Part shown: positions 18,907-28,792 of the stretch, piece by piece
Position numbering within the stretch: position 1 is the stretch's first letter
Layout of the letters: each line of letters opens with the position of its first letter
Assembly (NCBI RefSeq): GCF_000808535.1
Contig: NZ_JWLV01000009.1
Location: 186,001-250,000, forward strand
Reading direction: 5' to 3'
DNA: 64,000 nucleotides
Source of the DNA: Vibrio sinaloensis
Lineage (GTDB): Bacteria; Pseudomonadota; Gammaproteobacteria; Enterobacterales; Vibrionaceae
Translations under genes and position numbers: made by a program
The notes under the pieces: model-generated
Databases searched by the model: none
Told to the model about the DNA's origin: nothing
Seen by the model: only the letters and a program-made list of their open reading frames with translations

Positions 18907-19176
18907 GAGATCTTTTTCTTACTCAATAATTTCATAGAATACGGTCAAATCGACACAACTTCAGCGCTATTGATGGTGAAGTTGAACAAGATCCCAGTAA
19001 TAACGTTAATGGCTTTTATTATTTTAATCACCCTTATCTCACCCTTTTTTCAAACAGAGTTAGGACTCGATTTGATAGTTTAAAAGCCAAAACCTCGAGC
19101 GGTCAGCTTTTTGATTTACAACAGGTTTCCACCTTCTATCACTGAGTAAGTTAGCAAAAAAACTAAGGAGTTTATT

Positions 19177-20583
19177 ATGCTGACTTCAAGCAATATACGG
19201 CTACTCATGCTGGTCATTATCGGCGCTATTTTATGGTTTAGCCCAGTCCCTGAGGGGCTTACGCTTCAGGCTTGGCACATGATGACCATCTTCGTGGTCA
19301 CGGTTCTGAGCTTGATCATCGCTCCACTGCCACTTGGAGCGATGGCTTTGATGGGATTGACCGCCGCAACACTATTGGATGTGCTCCCGATACGCACCGC
19401 ATTAACCGGGTTTGCTCATCCAACGATTTGGATGATCGCCGCGGCGTTCTTTATTTCGCGTGGCTTCATCAGCACAGGGTTTGGGCGACGCGTCGGCTAT
19501 TGGTTTATCGCTAAACTGGGCAACAGTTCACTCGGATTGGCTTACGGACTGGTGTTGACCGATTTGCTGTTTGCACCTGCAACACCGAGTACCACCGCTC
19601 GCTGTGGCGGGATCATTTCACCCCTATTTCGCTCAGTCGCCAGCGCTTATGACTCGGATCCTGAAAAAGGCACAGAAAACAAAATCGGCGCATTTCTTGT
19701 TCAATGTATTTTCCAGTGTAATGCGATTACCTGTGCCATGTTCTTAACATCTATGGCAGGTAACCCTCTGGCTGCTAACTTTGCTAAAGAGCAAGGTGTC
19801 GAAATCACTTGGGCAGGTTGGGCAATTGCCGCCATCGTACCTGGGCTTGTGTGTCTGTTTTTAATCCCGTTAGTGATGTACTACGTCTTTCCACCTGAAC
19901 TGAAGAAAACCCCGGAAATGCGCCTGATTGCGCGCCAAAAACTGCAAGAAATGGGCGCAATGACACGCGATGAATGGATGGTGTGCATCACCTTTATCGG
20001 TATGGTGAGTCTTTGGGTTTTAGGTCCGACACTTGGTATTCACTCAACGGTAACGGCACTACTCGGCTTGGTCTTTTTGTTGATCACTCGAACCATCACT
20101 TGGGATGCTGTTCTTCAAGAGAAAGAAGCGTGGCACACCATCACTTGGTTTGCAGTCTTGGTGATGATGGCCGCTCAGCTCAACAAGCTCGGCTTTATCG
20201 CTTGGTTTGGTGACATTGTGGGTAGTTCTTTGTCTGGTTTTGAATGGGGTATGACCTTAGTCGTGCTACTGCTGGTCTACTACTACAGTCACTATTTGAT
20301 GGCCAGTGCCATGGCGCACATCAGTGCCATGTACTCGGCGTTCCTAGCCATTGCGATCGCAGCGGGCGCACCACCAATGCTGGCTGCCATTGTGTTGGGT
20401 ATTTTTAGTAACCTTTATATGTCAACCACCCATTACTCCTCTGGCCCTGCACCGATTCTGTTTGGCGCAGGTTTCTTGAGCCTAAAGAACTGGTGGAAGA
20501 TAGGATTCGTTTTCTCACTCATCGTTATTCCTGTGTTCTTATTCATCGGCGGGGCTTGGTGGAAGCTTCTAGGAATGTGGTAA
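19177..20583 (+). CDS. SLC13/DASS-family carboxylate transporter (CitT/SodiT-like)
   Basis: A 468-residue inner-membrane protein with about twelve hydrophobic segments. Conserved motifs are PATPSTTARCGGIISPLFRS (about 131-150, equivalent to the SNT substrate/cation site of the DASS family) and THYSSGPAPILFGAGF in the second repeat. These proteins carry citrate, succinate, malate or 2-oxoglutarate by antiport or Na+ symport. AAGGAG precedes the ATG. The divergent CitAB/DcuSR-type system 270 bp upstream is very likely its regulator. A strong terminator follows. Confidence 0.88.
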   Translation: MLTSSNIRLLMLVIIGAILWFSPVPEGLTLQAWHMMTIFVVTVLSLIIAPLPLGAMALMGLTAATLLDVLPIRTALTGFAHPTIWMIAAAFFISRGFISTGFGRRVGYWFIAKLGNSSLGLAYGLVLTDLLFAPATPSTTARCGGIISPLFRSVASAYDSDPEKGTENKIGAFLVQCIFQCNAITCAMFLTSMAGNPLAANFAKEQGVEITWAGWAIAAIVPGLVCLFLIPLVMYYVFPPELKKTPEMRLIARQKLQEMGAMTRDEWMVCITFIGMVSLWVLGPTLGIHSTVTALLGLVFLLITRTITWDAVLQEKEAWHTITWFAVLVMMAAQLNKLGFIAWFGDIVGSSLSGFEWGMTLVVLLLVYYYSHYLMASAMAHISAMYSAFLAIAIAAGAPPMLAAIVLGIFSNLYMSTTHYSSGPAPILFGAGFLSLKNWWKIGFVFSLIVIPVFLFIGGAWWKLLGMW

Positions 20584-20590
20584 TCACGCA

Positions 20591-20620
20591 AAGCCCGCTG
20601 ATGAAACAGCGGGCTTTTCT
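20591..20620. terminator. Bidirectional terminator between the SLC13 and alaX-like genes
   Basis: AAGCCCGCTG, six bases, CAGCGGGCTT followed by TTCTTT. It serves the convergent transporter and editing-protein genes. Confidence 0.85.
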
Positions 20621-21496
20621 TTAAGAGGCAGCTTTCGCCATCACGCGTGTATCCATTTCAATGTTCTGCTCATCTAATTGAGTCAAAGTTACTGAGATTT
20701 GCTCATAAACATCTAACGATGTTGCGTGGGTTCCGCCACATGGGATCTCTGCCAACTGAGCTTCATTAAGATCGCAGCGCCAGTAGCGAGAATCAGTGAG
20801 CGCATCCCCATCGCAGAAAACCTCAATACTCGATGGCAAGGTAAGCCACAACCGAACTTGCTCATTAACTCGACTCTCGATTGACTTCAAATCAGCCACG
20901 ACATCCGCACTATTGAGGCCGCGCTTACGCAGTGTCTTTCCTAAGCGGTACTTGTCGAGGCAGCGATCTTCAGTCACAAAACTGGTTTCTTGTGCGTAAC
21001 TGTTGAAGTCGTAGTAACCATGAGGATCTTTTCGGTCTGCATCCTTTCGCCAATATTGGCCTTCAACCAAGACTTTGTTGAGTGCTAAATAGGCAATATG
21101 ACCCGCACTGTGGCCTCGGCTCAACGCATCTTGATAACGCTTATCGACACTTAGCTCAACATTGTCACCAACAGATAATTCCAACACGTCTTTATTTAAA
21201 CAGTGGACGACCACAAACGCCCAACCTGCTTCATTTCGCTTCACGGGGATGGCTTGACCGACATACAGCTCATTAGTCGCAAGCTCTACCGCCCCGACTT
21301 GGCAATCAACGACTGGACAACCGTTGAGTTGACCGCGATCGGCAGGATGGTCTGGCCAAATATGACTTACTGGGTGAAATGGCGTTTTATCAGTCACCAC
21401 GTAGAGCTGCTCCCCCTCTTGCTTGAGCAATTGAACCTTAGCGTCAAGCTGCCAGAGGTTGTGGCAAAATTGGGTTATGGTTGGAGTAACTTGCAT
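20621..21496 (-). CDS. Alanyl-tRNA editing-domain protein (AlaX-like)
   Basis: A 291-residue cytosolic protein related to the AlaRS editing domain, expected to hydrolyse Ser- or Gly-tRNA(Ala). The two zinc-binding motifs are present: HSAGH (His129, His133; usual form HTAxH) and CGGTH (Cys253, His257). The N-terminal third (TDKTPFHPVSHIWPDHPADRGQL) resembles the beta-barrel that precedes the editing core. The HSAGH variant and slightly divergent N-terminus make substrate specificity uncertain. It is monocistronic, bounded by terminators on both sides. Confidence 0.75.
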   Translation of the reverse strand: MQVTPTITQFCHNLWQLDAKVQLLKQEGEQLYVVTDKTPFHPVSHIWPDHPADRGQLNGCPVVDCQVGAVELATNELYVGQAIPVKRNEAGWAFVVVHCLNKDVLELSVGDNVELSVDKRYQDALSRGHSAGHIAYLALNKVLVEGQYWRKDADRKDPHGYYDFNSYAQETSFVTEDRCLDKYRLGKTLRKRGLNSADVVADLKSIESRVNEQVRLWLTLPSSIEVFCDGDALTDSRYWRCDLNEAQLAEIPCGGTHATSLDVYEQISVTLTQLDEQNIEMDTRVMAKAAS

Positions 21497-21516
21497 GTCT
21501 TAACCTTTAAATACAA

Positions 21517-21547
21517 AAAAGCGCCACTGGAGAACAACGGCGCTTTT
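21517..21547 (-). terminator. Rho-independent terminator after der
   Basis: AAAAGCGCC, loop, GGCGCTTTT with a T-run on the minus strand. Confidence 0.8.
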
Positions 21548-21583
21548 ACAATATATAAAATCTCTAGAAATTATCCGCTAGAG

Positions 21584-23068
21584 TTACTTCTTACGATTCT
21601 TCATCACACTCATTAGGCGCTTGCGTTTGCGCTCTTGAGAGAGTGTCATCTTATTCGACTTGCCTTCAAACGGGTTATCGCTGTTTTGGAAGATGATACG
21701 AATTGGCGTGCCCATGATCTCTAATGACTTACGGAAGTAGTTCATCAGATAGCGCTTGTACGAATCAGGCAGATCATTGACTTGGTTACCATGAATAACA
21801 ACGATAGGCGGGTTGTAACCACCAGCGTGTGCATATTTCAGCTTAACACGACGACCACGAACCATTGGCGGTTGGTGATCTTCTGTTGCCATCTTCATAA
21901 TACGAGTTAGAACAGACGTACCAACACGTGTCGTCGCCGACTTGTACGCTTCTTGTACCGATTCAAATAGGTGACCAACGCCTGTACCGTGCAATGCTGA
22001 GATAAAGTGAATACGCGCGAAATCAACGAAGCCTAAACGACGGTCGAGTTCCTTTTTCACGTGCTCTTTCACATCCATATCCAGACCATCCCATTTATTG
22101 ACCGCAATAACAATTGAACGGCCAGCGTTTAGGGCAAAGCCAAGTAGGCTTAAATCTTGGTCTGAGATGTTTTCACGAGCATCGATAACAAGAAGCACGA
22201 CGTTCGCATCTTCAACGGCTTTTAGCGTTTTAACAACCGAGAACTTCTCTACCGTTTCATTGATACGGGTACGACGACGAACACCTGCAGTATCGATCAA
22301 TACGTACTCACGGCCATCACGTTCCATCGGAATATAGATAGAATCACGCGTTGTGCCTGGCATGTCGTAGACAACCACTCGCTCTTCACCAAGAATGCGG
22401 TTAGTAAGCGTCGATTTACCTACGTTTGGACGACCGATGATTGCTAACTTGATAGGTTGATCCTGCAGACGAGTAAACTCTTCTTCAGCTTCTTCTTCGC
22501 TGTAATCTAGCTTCTCTTCTTCGTCTTCAAACTCAGTCAAATCTTCGAGTTCGCCTTTGCTCTCATCCAGTAGCTTCTCAGCAAACGGATTCAAGGCTAG
22601 CTCGATCAATGCGGTTACGCCACGGCCATGCGCTGCGGCAATTTGATACATGTTCTCTACACCAAGTTGCCAAAACTCTGCACTTGCTGCGTCAGCATCG
22701 ATACCATCAACCTTGTTCACCACAAGCATGGATGGCTTTTCAAGTTTACGCAGGTGCTTGGCGATCGCTTCATCCGCAGCCGTTAAGCCAGCGCGACCGT
22801 CCACCATAAATAGCACAACGTCAGCTTCGTCAATTGCTGCCAACGACTGTTGTGCCATTTTGGTTTCTACACCTTCTTCCGTACCATCGATACCGCCGGT
22901 ATCGATAACGATAAATTCGTGTTCACCAAGCTTGGCTTGGCCATATTTACGGTCACGAGTTAAGCCAGGGAAGTCCGCAACCAAAGCGTCACGAGTGCGA
23001 GTCAGTCGGTTAAACAACGTTGATTTACCAACGTTTGGACGCCCTACTAGAGCAACAACAGGTACCAT
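21584..23068 (-). CDS. der: Ribosome-assembly GTPase Der (EngA)
   Basis: A 494-residue GTPase needed for maturation of the 50S ribosomal subunit. It has two tandem G domains: the first with GRPNVGKST at 9-17 and DTGG at 56-59, the second with GRPNVGKST at 212-220 and DTAG. A KH-like domain occupies about 380-494. The linker between G domains is strongly acidic (about 171-199, many Glu/Asp). It lies downstream of bamB as in E. coli but is separated from it by a terminator, so it has its own promoter at 23069-23185. Confidence 0.97.
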   Translation of the reverse strand: MVPVVALVGRPNVGKSTLFNRLTRTRDALVADFPGLTRDRKYGQAKLGEHEFIVIDTGGIDGTEEGVETKMAQQSLAAIDEADVVLFMVDGRAGLTAADEAIAKHLRKLEKPSMLVVNKVDGIDADAASAEFWQLGVENMYQIAAAHGRGVTALIELALNPFAEKLLDESKGELEDLTEFEDEEEKLDYSEEEAEEEFTRLQDQPIKLAIIGRPNVGKSTLTNRILGEERVVVYDMPGTTRDSIYIPMERDGREYVLIDTAGVRRRTRINETVEKFSVVKTLKAVEDANVVLLVIDARENISDQDLSLLGFALNAGRSIVIAVNKWDGLDMDVKEHVKKELDRRLGFVDFARIHFISALHGTGVGHLFESVQEAYKSATTRVGTSVLTRIMKMATEDHQPPMVRGRRVKLKYAHAGGYNPPIVVIHGNQVNDLPDSYKRYLMNYFRKSLEIMGTPIRIIFQNSDNPFEGKSNKMTLSQERKRKRLMSVMKNRKK

Positions 23069-23185
23069 AACAACCTCTACAATATACTTTTCTTTATGTA
23101 GTTATAGGTAACAATTCGCCTAAAATCATACTTACAGCGATTTACCTATAACCACACATAACTTCTTGTTTTCAAAACAAACAAA

Positions 23186-23215
23186 CGGCTCCCAACTGTT
23201 ACCAGCTAGGAGCCG
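23186..23215 (-). terminator. Terminator between bamB and der
   Basis: CGGCTCC and GGAGCCG close a hairpin followed on the minus strand by TTTGTTTGTTTT. Confidence 0.75.
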
Positions 23216-23236
23216 AATGTGAATTATATCACACGA

Positions 23237-24400
23237 TTACTCGTTGATCGTCAGTTTCTTTACATTGCCGTCACGCGTGGTAAGCACATAACCACCAGGA
23301 ATAACCACTGGCGGTACAGCAAAACCACTGCTGTCGACAAGCTGCTTAGAAACAAACTCGCCACTGTTGCGATCAATCCAGTACAAATACCCTTCATTAT
23401 CCCCCACAACCACATAACCGTTAATCACGGTTGGAGCGGTTAATAGACGGTGCTCGAGACGCTCATTTTTCCACAGCTCAGTACCGCTTCGAGCATCAAA
23501 TGCAGCCAGATGGTCTTTGTCTGTGACGACAAACAAACGGCTGCCGTCACTGGCAATATCGGTTGCTGATGAGTAATTACGCTTCCAAGCCGGTTTACCC
23601 GAGCGCAAATCAATCGCAGTCAGTTGGCCGTTATAGCCGATGATGTAAAGCGTGCTACCCAAAACAAGTGGCGTGGCATCGACATCGACTAGACGATCAA
23701 TTTCAGTCGCACCTTGAGGAAGACCAATTGGTTGTTGCCAAATTAGCTGACCACGTTCAGCAATCGCGGCAGCAAGACGACCATTCGCCGTGCCCCAGAA
23801 TACCCCACCAGAAACGGTAACAGGAGCACTGTTGCCACGTAGAGTCAGGTTTGGAACTTCGGTACTAATGGCCCATTTTTGATTGCCATCTTTTTGGTCA
23901 AGCGCGAGTACCGTACCTTCATTGGTATGAACAATGACAAGGTTGCTGTCTGTGGCGGGCGCAGCAAGTACTTCACCATCTACCGCAACACGCCAATTGA
24001 GTTCACCCGTTTCTTCATTTAGGGCAATCACTTCACCGTTTTCGCTACCGATAAAGAGTTGGCTGTAACCAGCAGTGATACCACCCGCAAGACGCGGTGA
24101 AACACCCTCAGCTTTGATGGTTTGCTCCCACAGCGTTTTCCCTGTTTCTGGGTCTAGCGCTTTAACCTTACCGTCACGACTTGCGACAAACACTTTGCCA
24201 TAAGCATATTCTGGTGAAAGCTTTGAGTAGTAAGTGTCAACACCATTTCCAATGGAGTTGCTCCATACACCGCTTGGTGTGAACTCACTGTCTACCTGAG
24301 GGACAGGCGCCATGACAATGGTATCTTCTTCACTTGCACAACCTGCAAGAACACCGGTCAATACGGCCACTGCAAGTGCTTTTTTCAGCATTTCCTTCAT
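23237..24400 (-). CDS. bamB: Outer-membrane protein assembly factor BamB (lipoprotein)
   Basis: A 387-residue lipoprotein of the BAM complex, which folds beta-barrel proteins into the outer membrane. The signal peptide ends in the lipobox LAGC with Cys21. The mature part is an eight-bladed propeller of PQQ-like repeats, seen as recurring units such as GKVKALDPETGKTLWE, GEVIALNEETGELNW and GQLTAIDLRSGKPAW. It sits ten bases downstream of yfgM, matching the known bamB-yfgM order. Confidence 0.96.
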   Translation of the reverse strand: MKEMLKKALAVAVLTGVLAGCASEEDTIVMAPVPQVDSEFTPSGVWSNSIGNGVDTYYSKLSPEYAYGKVFVASRDGKVKALDPETGKTLWEQTIKAEGVSPRLAGGITAGYSQLFIGSENGEVIALNEETGELNWRVAVDGEVLAAPATDSNLVIVHTNEGTVLALDQKDGNQKWAISTEVPNLTLRGNSAPVTVSGGVFWGTANGRLAAAIAERGQLIWQQPIGLPQGATEIDRLVDVDATPLVLGSTLYIIGYNGQLTAIDLRSGKPAWKRNYSSATDIASDGSRLFVVTDKDHLAAFDARSGTELWKNERLEHRLLTAPTVINGYVVVGDNEGYLYWIDRNSGEFVSKQLVDSSGFAVPPVVIPGGYVLTTRDGNVKKLTINE

Positions 24401-24410
24401 GCTTTCGCCC

Positions 24411-25025
24411 TTACTTGGCTAGGTCATCCAACTTCATTTGTAGCGTCTGGCTCGCATCACCTGACTGCTGTGCTTCGGTGTAAGCTGCATAAGCCGCTTG
24501 CTCGTCACCCTTGCGCAGTAGAATGTCGCCTTTTTGCTCTGCCACACGACCAGCCCAGCTTTCATCTGTAATAGCAGCAAGTTCACTTAATGCCGCATCA
24601 AAGTTACCTTGCTCAGCTTTCAGACGTGCTAGACGGTAATTGATCACAGACAAAACCGCTTCATCTTTGGTTGCCGTTTTAGCCCACTCGAGCTGCGCAA
24701 GTGCTTCGTCTAGATTGTTCGCTTCAACTTGTACTTTAGCCAGTTGCAATGCTGCTAGTACGGCATATTGCGTCTCTTTATTTGCGTCAATAAAGCTCTG
24801 TACTGCTGCTTCACCCGCCGCACCGTTCGCAGCCAACTCTTGAACCGCTTGAGTGTAGCTTTCAGATGCCGCTTCTTGAGCCGCCGTCACCGAATCTTGA
24901 TAGTATCGCCATCCGAACAGGCCACCAAGGCCAAGAACCGCGCCGAAAATAACGGCTTTACCGTTCTCTTTCCACCAATCTTTGATTGCTTCTACTTGTT
25001 GTTCTTCAGAATCGTAGAGTTCCAC
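24411..25025 (-). CDS. yfgM: YfgM-family membrane-anchored TPR protein
   Basis: A 204-residue protein with an N-terminal cytosolic segment (VELYDSEEQQVEAIKDWW), one membrane helix at about 22-40 (AVIFGAVLGLGGLFGW) and a periplasmic tetratricopeptide-like helical region. In E. coli YfgM works with PpiD near the Sec translocon in periplasmic protein handling. GTG at 25025 is chosen as start because it gives the family N-terminus and has GAGGA eight bases upstream; an ATG 14 codons earlier would add a non-conserved extension. It lies between hisS and bamB. Confidence 0.88.
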   Translation of the reverse strand: MELYDSEEQQVEAIKDWWKENGKAVIFGAVLGLGGLFGWRYYQDSVTAAQEAASESYTQAVQELAANGAAGEAAVQSFIDANKETQYAVLAALQLAKVQVEANNLDEALAQLEWAKTATKDEAVLSVINYRLARLKAEQGNFDAALSELAAITDESWAGRVAEQKGDILLRKGDEQAAYAAYTEAQQSGDASQTLQMKLDDLAK

Positions 25026-25082
25026 TTCCTGTCCTCTTACATCAAAAGTGGCAGCCTTAACTGCCACTCAAAAATCAAAAAA

Positions 25083-26351
25083 TTAAACCAGTTCAGCCAG
25101 TTTAGCGACAACATCTGCTTGGCTCAGGGTATCTTGCGTACCGCCAATCAGATCCTTAACCACGACGGTATTGTCGGCAACTTCGTTCTCACCAAGAACG
25201 AGGGCAACCGCAGCACCTACTTTATCAGCGCGCTTAAACTGCTTCTTAAAGTTACCACCACCAAAGTGGCTCATTACACGTAATCCTGGTACTTGCTCAC
25301 GTAGCGTTTCAGCCAGCTTCATACCCGCTAGCATGGTGCCTTCGCCCGCTGTAACCATGTACACATCAACACTGCGACGAACGTCAGTCAGTTCAAGCGT
25401 TTCTAGCATAAGCACCAAACGCTCTAGACCCATTGCGAAGCCAACCGCTGGTGTTGCTTTACCGCCAAGTTGCTCAACCAAACCGTCGTAACGACCACCG
25501 CCACATACTGTGCCTTGAGCACCTAGGCTTTCTGTGATCCACTCAAATACCGTGCGGTTGTAGTAATCCAAACCACGAACTAAACGCTCGTTAACTGTGT
25601 ATTCGATACCTGCAGCGTCCAGAAGTTCACAAAGACCAGCAAAATGTTCTTTTGACTCTTCGCCTAGGTAATCAGACAAACGTGGCGCATCGCCAAGGAT
25701 GGCTTGAACGTCTGGGTTCTTGGTATCCAGTACACGCAGTGGGTTTGTGTGCATGCGACGTTTGCAGTCGTCATCAAGGATATCAATATGCTGCTCAAGG
25801 AACTCAATCAATGCGGTACGGTAGTTAGCACGATCTTCTAGAGAGCCTATCGAGTTCAGCTCTAAGCGAACATGCTTATCGATGCCCAGCTCACGCCATA
25901 GACGAGCTGTCATCATGATAAGTTCTGCGTCAACATCTGGCCCCTCTAGACCAAACACTTCCACGCCACATTGGTGGAACTGACGGTAACGACCTTTTTG
26001 CGGACGCTCATGACGGAACATTGGTCCCATGTACCATAGGCGTTGCTCATCACGGTTGATAAGGCTGTTTTCAATGCACGAACGTACACAACCAGCAGTG
26101 CCTTCAGGACGCAGCGTTAGGCTGTCACCATTGCGGTCTTCAAACGTGTACATCTCTTTTTCAACCACGTCGGTCACTTCACCGATAGCGCGACTAAATA
26201 GATGTGTCATCTCAACGATTGGCATGCGCACTTCGTTATAACCGTAGGCGCTGATTACGTTTTTCACTGTGTTTTCTAACTTTTGCCACAGTGGTGATTG
26301 AGTTGGGAGGCAGTCATTCATGCCTCGAATTGCTTGGATTTTCTTTGCCAC
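25083..26351 (-). CDS. hisS: Histidyl-tRNA synthetase
   Basis: A 422-residue class II aminoacyl-tRNA synthetase that charges tRNA-His. Motif 1 region, motif 2 ([20 protein letters not shown] region), histidine-specific loops ([14 protein letters not shown] and [13 protein letters not shown]), motif 3 ([11 protein letters not shown]) and the C-terminal anticodon-binding domain (about 330-422) are all present. Length equals the family norm. It is in the rodZ-ispG-hisS-yfgM-bamB unit. Confidence 0.98.
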   Translation of the reverse strand: MAKKIQAIRGMNDCLPTQSPLWQKLENTVKNVISAYGYNEVRMPIVEMTHLFSRAIGEVTDVVEKEMYTFEDRNGDSLTLRPEGTAGCVRSCIENSLINRDEQRLWYMGPMFRHERPQKGRYRQFHQCGVEVFGLEGPDVDAELIMMTARLWRELGIDKHVRLELNSIGSLEDRANYRTALIEFLEQHIDILDDDCKRRMHTNPLRVLDTKNPDVQAILGDAPRLSDYLGEESKEHFAGLCELLDAAGIEYTVNERLVRGLDYYNRTVFEWITESLGAQGTVCGGGRYDGLVEQLGGKATPAVGFAMGLERLVLMLETLELTDVRRSVDVYMVTAGEGTMLAGMKLAETLREQVPGLRVMSHFGGGNFKKQFKRADKVGAAVALVLGENEVADNTVVVKDLIGGTQDTLSQADVVAKLAELV

Positions 26352-26397
26352 AGTTGTTTACCGTAAAGTTGTCACCGTAATTTACGTTACGTTGAGA

Positions 26398-27516
26398 TTA
26401 ATCTTGTACTTTGATGTCAATGCGATTCGATTCATCAAGCGTTGACGCTTTCGCTCGAATTTTTGCTTCCAATTGATTAACGAGATCATTGTTGTCAAAA
26501 CGTTCTTTTTGACGTTTGCCATCTTCGTAGAAAGCACTCTTTTTATTGCTGCCCGCTAAACCAAGGTGAGAAACTTCTGCTTCACCAGGGCCATTCACGA
26601 CACATCCGATAATAGAAACATCCATCGGGGTAATGATGTCTTCTAGACGCTCTTCAAGTGCGTTGACCGTGCCAATAACATCAAACTCTTGGCGTGAACA
26701 ACTTGGACAAGCAATAAAGTTAATTCCGCGAGAGCGAATGCGCAGCGATTTAAGAATATCAAAACCGACTTTGATCTCTTCAACCGGATTTGCCGCTAGC
26801 GAGATACGCAGCGTGTCACCAATGCCTTCCGCGAGTAGCATCCCTAAACCAACCGAGGATTTCACAGCGCCAGCACGAGCACCACCGGCTTCGGTAATAC
26901 CTAAGTGAAGTGGCTGGTCGATCTTTTTGGCGAGCAAGCGGTATGAATCTACTGCTAGGAAAACATCCGATGCTTTGACACTCACTTTGAATTGGTCAAA
27001 GTTCAAACGGTCAAGAATATCAACGTGACGCATTGCGGACTCAACCAACGCTTCAGGTGTCGGCTCACCGTATTTCATCTGGATATCTTTCTCCAGAGAG
27101 CCACCATTCACGCCAATTCTGATTGGGATATTTTTGTCACGAGCACAATCGACAACTGAACGAATTCGATCTTCGTTACCAATGTTGCCAGGGTTGATAC
27201 GTAAACAGTCAACGCCGTATTCAGCAACTTTAAGCGCAATTCGGTAGTCAAAGTGGATGTCCGCGACTAACGGTACGTTCACTTGTTGTTTGATCTGCTT
27301 AAACGCTTCAGCGGCATCCATGGTCGGTACGGAGACACGAACAATGTCCGCGCCCACATTTTCCAGTGCACGGATTTGAGCAACAGTCGCTTCCACGTCT
27401 GTTGTTCGAGTGTTTGTCATAGACTGCACCGCGATAGGTGCGCCGTCACCAATAGGCACATCGCCCACATAGATACGAGTCGATGGGCGACGTTTGATAG
27501 GAGATTCGTATTGCAT
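26398..27516 (-). CDS. ispG: 4-hydroxy-3-methylbut-2-en-1-yl diphosphate synthase (flavodoxin)
   Basis: A 372-residue iron-sulfur enzyme of the MEP isoprenoid pathway, converting ME-cPP to HMBPP. The N-terminal TIM barrel begins near [19 protein letters not shown]. The C-terminal part carries the 4Fe-4S ligands [10 protein letters not shown] and [10 protein letters not shown]. Length is the same as the E. coli enzyme. It starts eight bases after rodZ and is followed by hisS after 46 bp. Confidence 0.98.
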   Translation of the reverse strand: MQYESPIKRRPSTRIYVGDVPIGDGAPIAVQSMTNTRTTDVEATVAQIRALENVGADIVRVSVPTMDAAEAFKQIKQQVNVPLVADIHFDYRIALKVAEYGVDCLRINPGNIGNEDRIRSVVDCARDKNIPIRIGVNGGSLEKDIQMKYGEPTPEALVESAMRHVDILDRLNFDQFKVSVKASDVFLAVDSYRLLAKKIDQPLHLGITEAGGARAGAVKSSVGLGMLLAEGIGDTLRISLAANPVEEIKVGFDILKSLRIRSRGINFIACPSCSRQEFDVIGTVNALEERLEDIITPMDVSIIGCVVNGPGEAEVSHLGLAGSNKKSAFYEDGKRQKERFDNNDLVNQLEAKIRAKASTLDESNRIDIKVQD

Positions 27517-27524
27517 AGTAATTT

Positions 27525-28469
27525 CTAAGGTAAGGTGAATCTTGCTACTTTGCCTGAAGTATACCCAGAAAGGTCGACAGGTTCACTTGCTAATGTCATT
27601 GAAACGTTTTCAGGCGCGCCTAAAACCAGTTTGTAAGGTAATTCGCCGCTCAACTCCAACGTTTCGCCTGCTTTCTTAACCCCAGTCGAAACGGTTTTGC
27701 CCGATTTGTCTTTTACTTGAATCCAGCAGTCACCTTCAAAAGTCATGACCAATAGGTTGGCCGCAACTTGAGGAACAGATTCTTCGACCGGTTCAGCCAC
27801 TTCAGCGATTTCCTCCGCAGGCGTTGCTTGTTCTTGTTGAGCTGTCTCTTGCACGGTGTCCATGGTTTCTGAAGCTGCTACTTCCTCTGCTGGCTCCTGA
27901 AGAATTGGCTCTTCAACGACGTTGAGTTCTGTTTCGTGATCGACCTCTGGAATGATTGAGGCAGGCAGCTCTGTCATTTGAGCGTTTTCAAGTTGCTGCT
28001 CGAGCTCAAGTTCTTGTTCGGTAACTTCCGTTAAATCCACAATGGAAGACTGTTGATTCTGCCACCACCAAACGGAGGAGATGCCCACGATAACAAGCAG
28101 GATACCCCAAGTAATGATCATGATTCTGCTGTCGTGTTTTTCACGCTTGGTCTGACGCGAAAAACTCTGCATTGGCTGTTCTTCGGTTTCAACCTTGTTG
28201 TGCTGCGCATACGCTGCAAGCACTTCTGACTCATCAAGTCCAACGGCCTTGGCGTAAGAGCGAAGGTAACCCTTAGTGAAAGTGGCAACAAGGTCGGTAG
28301 TAAACTGGTTACTCTCGATACTTTCAATGATCGAGACACGCAAACGCAAGCGATCGGCGATTTGCTTTTGGCTCAGTCCTAGTTGTTCTCGTTTTTGTTT
28401 TAGCAGCGTCCCTGCTTCGACGGCAGACTGAGTCTGCTCTGGTGCTGTCATGTCTTTATCAGCTGTCAT
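27525..28469 (-). CDS. rodZ: Cell-shape protein RodZ
   Basis: A 314-residue inner-membrane protein linking MreB to the elongation machinery. An N-terminal Cro/HTH domain is at about 22-56 ([17 protein letters not shown]), a basic juxtamembrane stretch with [10 protein letters not shown] near 102-111, one TM helix at about 116-137, a long acidic Glu-rich periplasmic linker (about 146-242) and the DUF4115 C-terminal domain ([15 protein letters not shown]). No start has a clear ribosome site; ATG at 28469 is taken, with ATG at 28451 and an upstream start at 28556 possible. It is the first gene after the rlmN terminator, so its promoter is probably within 28470-28740. Confidence 0.9.
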   Translation of the reverse strand: MTADKDMTAPEQTQSAVEAGTLLKQKREQLGLSQKQIADRLRLRVSIIESIESNQFTTDLVATFTKGYLRSYAKAVGLDESEVLAAYAQHNKVETEEQPMQSFSRQTKREKHDSRIMIITWGILLVIVGISSVWWWQNQQSSIVDLTEVTEQELELEQQLENAQMTELPASIIPEVDHETELNVVEEPILQEPAEEVAASETMDTVQETAQQEQATPAEEIAEVAEPVEESVPQVAANLLVMTFEGDCWIQVKDKSGKTVSTGVKKAGETLELSGELPYKLVLGAPENVSMTLASEPVDLSGYTSGKVARFTLP

Positions 28470-28743
28470 GGTCGTAATGGTTCTCTTGACTGAATGAGCG
28501 CGGTTTTCATCACTTTTGTTATTCGTTATGGGTAGTGACACATTGGGCCGACTCAATAATTATTCGCTGGAGCCTAACGCTCCGAATCAAACAACACTCC
28601 ACAAAATTTCAAAGATGACTCTTTAGAGCGTTAACTATCAATTCTAATAGATATCAAGGATGAAACAACACAAGAGATGTGCATAATTTACAGTCAGCTC
28701 AAGGTTTTTCCGTAATTTGACACAATATCTGTGTCCCGATGTA

Positions 28744-28771
28744 ACAAAAAAGCCAGAGCTAGGCTCTGGCT
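28744..28771 (-). terminator. Rho-independent terminator after rlmN
   Basis: AGCCAGAG, five bases, CTCTGGCT followed on the minus strand by TTTTTTG. It separates rlmN from rodZ. Confidence 0.85.
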
Positions 28772-28792
28772 GTACAACTTTAGACTTAAGTA

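Noticed and set aside
18973..19083. A 36-codon hydrophobic ORF between the CitA-like kinase and SLC13 genes
   Set aside because: It could be a small membrane protein, but it has no visible ribosome site and overlaps the divergent promoter region. AT-rich DNA often gives short hydrophobic frames.
22650..23111. A 153-codon plus-strand ORF
   Set aside because: It is antisense to der with Ser/Thr-rich low-complexity sequence; der is intact and conserved.
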